DNA of 64,000 bases. It comes from Roseiarcus fermentans (GTDB taxonomy: Bacteria > Pseudomonadota > Alphaproteobacteria > Rhizobiales > Beijerinckiaceae). The position numbers were made by a program, and so were the translations under genes. Position 1 is the stretch's first letter. Every line of letters begins with the position of its first letter. This document shows positions 62,747 to 64,000 of this stretch, one piece after another. The DNA lies in NCBI RefSeq assembly GCF_003315135.1, contig NZ_QNRK01000021.1:62001-126000 (forward strand), given 5' to 3'. The notes under the pieces are model-generated. The model saw only the letters and a list, made by a program, of their open reading frames with translations, was not told where the DNA came from and did no database searches.

Positions 62747-63568
62747 TCACACATGCCTCGGGGCGGCCACCACGAGCTCCACCTTCTCGTGTCGGATATA
62801 AGCGAGGAGCGTCTCGACCCTCAGGCGCAGCGGCCCGATCAAACGCCGGTTCGCAGAGTCGGTCAGATCGAACACACGCACCGGCACGGTCCCCGTGCGG
62901 TCGCTCAGCAGCCGGGTCTTCAAATCGGCGTCGAACAGGTACTCCGGGGCGCCCGGCTGATGGAGGGTCGCCGACAGCTGCGCAAGGGTCCTCTTCTCGC
63001 GCGCCGCCCGATCGCCGCCCTCCCCGGCGAAGAAGTCGTTGAGCAAGATCCTCGGTTCTTCGGCGTCGACGTAGTTCAATCCGCCGCCGTCCTCGGCCAC
63101 CTGCCGCTCGGCGTCGTCGAGCGCGACGATATCGAAATTCGGGCCGCCGCGAAGCTCCAGCCCGTACAGGCTGAAGGCGACGGCGAGCGCCGCCGCGGCC
63201 GCCAGGGCCGAGACCATGCGCCGCCCGGGAGATGAGCGCATCCACGCCGGAGCCCCCCTTGCGGGCAGCCCGGCGCGGCGAAAAACCGCATCGGTGAGAC
63301 GGGCCGGCACCGCCGCCTGCCGGCGCGCGTTCGCCAGCAATTGCTCGTTCATGACGAGTTCGGCGGCCGCCGCGTTGCCGGCCAGCAGTTCGCGAACCGG
63401 CTTCGACATCGCCTCCGGCAGGGTTCCGGCGACCGCCGACCTGAGGGCGTCGAACTCCATTTCCGTCAGTGGGACACGGCGACGCGGCGCGTGCGCCAGC
63501 GCAAACAGCGCGACGTCGTCCGCCCGCCCGCCGAGGAAGTCCTCGCGTTCCGCCGGTCGCCCGGTCAT
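62747..63568 (-). CDS. Membrane protein, putative anti-sigma factor
   Basis: A 273-residue protein with one transmembrane helix at about 118-139 (MVSALAAAAALAVAFSLYGL). The N-terminal cytoplasmic part contains GTLPEAMSKPVRELLAGNAA followed by MNEQLLANARRQAAVPARLT, and the C-terminal part carries EKRTLAQLSATL, DRTGTVPVRVFDLTDSANRR and an alanine/valine-rich end. No zinc-binding anti-sigma motif is seen. The gene is transcribed directly behind a sigma factor gene, the usual place of an anti-sigma factor, so that role is inferred from context. Confidence 0.55.
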   Translation of the reverse strand: MTGRPAEREDFLGGRADDVALFALAHAPRRRVPLTEMEFDALRSAVAGTLPEAMSKPVRELLAGNAAAAELVMNEQLLANARRQAAVPARLTDAVFRRAGLPARGAPAWMRSSPGRRMVSALAAAAALAVAFSLYGLELRGGPNFDIVALDDAERQVAEDGGGLNYVDAEEPRILLNDFFAGEGGDRAAREKRTLAQLSATLHQPGAPEYLFDADLKTRLLSDRTGTVPVRVFDLTDSANRRLIGPLRLRVETLLAYIRHEKVELVVAAPRHV

Positions 63569-63652
63569 CGGGCGATCCGAGCCGCCGGATCGCGCATGGC
63601 GTCGTCCTTCATTCCGCCTTCGATCCTGAATGTCTCCGGTGTCACCATACGC

Positions 63653-64000
63653 CTATGAGAAGTATTCGGGAAGCGACAGTTTGACGAGCGCCATATACCG
63701 CCGCTGGGCGTCGAAAAGCGCCTTTCGGTAGGCGCCCGGGTTCAGGCGCTCCCGCTCCGCCGCCACGGCGGGCGGAAGATCCCGGAAATACTTGACGCAG
63801 ATCAGGCGGCGATCGCGCACCGACGACAGTTTCGACCAGGCCTTGATCGCTCCCTTGCGCAACTGGCGCATCTCGATCGCCTCCTGAGCCGAGACCTCAC
63901 CGGTTTCGACCTCGCCCGCTGGGTCCTCGGCCGACTCGAAGGCCCGTCGACGCGTCCGCTCCCGGCGCAGCCGGTCGAGAACGAAGTTGCGGACAACCTG
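63653..64000 (-). CDS. RNA polymerase sigma factor, ECF-like (truncated by the window edge)
   Basis: The frame is open from the right edge to the stop at 63653; about 115 residues are visible. The first part, QVVRNFVLDRLRRERTRRRA, resembles the end of region 2 of extracytoplasmic-function sigma factors (the 'iarNl.id.lRr..rr' helix). After a linker, the region 4-like part runs RQLRKGAIKAWSKLSSVRDR and RRYMALVKLSLPEYFS. The helix-turn-helix is less standard than in classical members, so the assignment rests on the region 2 motif and the neighbouring membrane protein. The N-terminus is outside the window. Confidence 0.55.
   Translation of the reverse strand, partial: QVVRNFVLDRLRRERTRRRAFESAEDPAGEVETGEVSAQEAIEMRQLRKGAIKAWSKLSSVRDRRLICVKYFRDLPPAVAAERERLNPGAYRKALFDAQRRYMALVKLSLPEYFS

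Overview
The window is high-GC DNA (roughly 70% over most of its length) from an alphaproteobacterium, most likely of the order Hyphomicrobiales (Rhizobiales; a Beijerinckiaceae/Methylocystaceae-like relative is my guess). Supporting evidence: a GapR (DUF2312) gene, the order frr-uppS-cdsA-dxr-rseP-bamA-lpxD-fabZ-lpxA-lpxI-lpxB, LpxI instead of LpxH, a DUF3775 gene, ppi-queA-tgt and eno-ftsB neighbourhoods, and two LexA-type sites of the alphaproteobacterial form GTTC-N7-GTTC. No rRNA, tRNA, CRISPR array, transposase or integrase was recognised.

Layout. 1-2.2 kb: the tail of a phosphotransferase, a GNAT acetyltransferase, an exported trypsin-like protease and gapR. 2.2-14.2 kb: one tightly packed minus-strand cell-envelope operon, from ribosome recycling factor through isoprenoid and phospholipid precursors (uppS, cdsA, dxr), the site-2 protease RseP and BamA to the first steps of lipid A synthesis. 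Several junctions are 4-base overlaps with GTG starts. 14.3-20 kb: DUF502 and DUF3775 genes, a decayed copy and an intact copy of a di-heme cytochrome gene, and glmS. 20.2-23.7 kb: a plus-strand copper cluster (DUF2946, an unknown beta-rich exported protein, CopC, PCuAC, CopD). 23.7-26.3 kb: an MFS exporter and a nickel/cobalt permease behind a cobalamin riboswitch. 26.5-30.6 kb: a channel-like protein and a small respiratory cluster (heme O synthase, a 44-residue membrane peptide, DUF420, a heme-copper-oxidase-like subunit I with an altered metal-site motif, a TlpA thioredoxin).

30.8-39.2 kb is accessory: an ABC exporter, a DHFR-like reductase coupled to a DUF4239 membrane protein, a low-GC two-gene island (exported HExxH protein plus a membrane-anchored protein) bracketed by a 19-base direct repeat, a methyltransferase and a DXD glycosyltransferase separated by hairpin repeats, and a second DUF4239 gene. 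39.4-50.2 kb is core metabolism on the minus strand: ribD-nrdR-glyA, ftsB-eno, queA-tgt and two cyclophilins, with a GxxExxY gene inserted between ppiB and queA. The Tgt here lacks all four zinc ligands. 50.2-64 kb is mixed: TrpB2, a lipid A-type acyltransferase, a serine hydrolase with a probable 5' frameshift, an adenylate cyclase fused to a formylglycine-generating-enzyme-like domain, DUF4399, exonuclease III, a DUF1254 protein, a methyltransferase, a 3-oxoacid CoA-transferase pair, and a sigma factor with a putative membrane anti-sigma partner at the right edge.

The least expected structure is non-coding. Two gene-free stretches of about 1.1 kb (42.5-43.6 kb and 57.7-58.7 kb) share three modules in the same order and orientation: a near-identical promoter whose -10 lies inside a LexA box, a long inverted repeat, and a block that occurs once (partial) in the first stretch but as three exact 159-base tandem periods in the second. 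This looks like a family of SOS-controlled non-coding loci.
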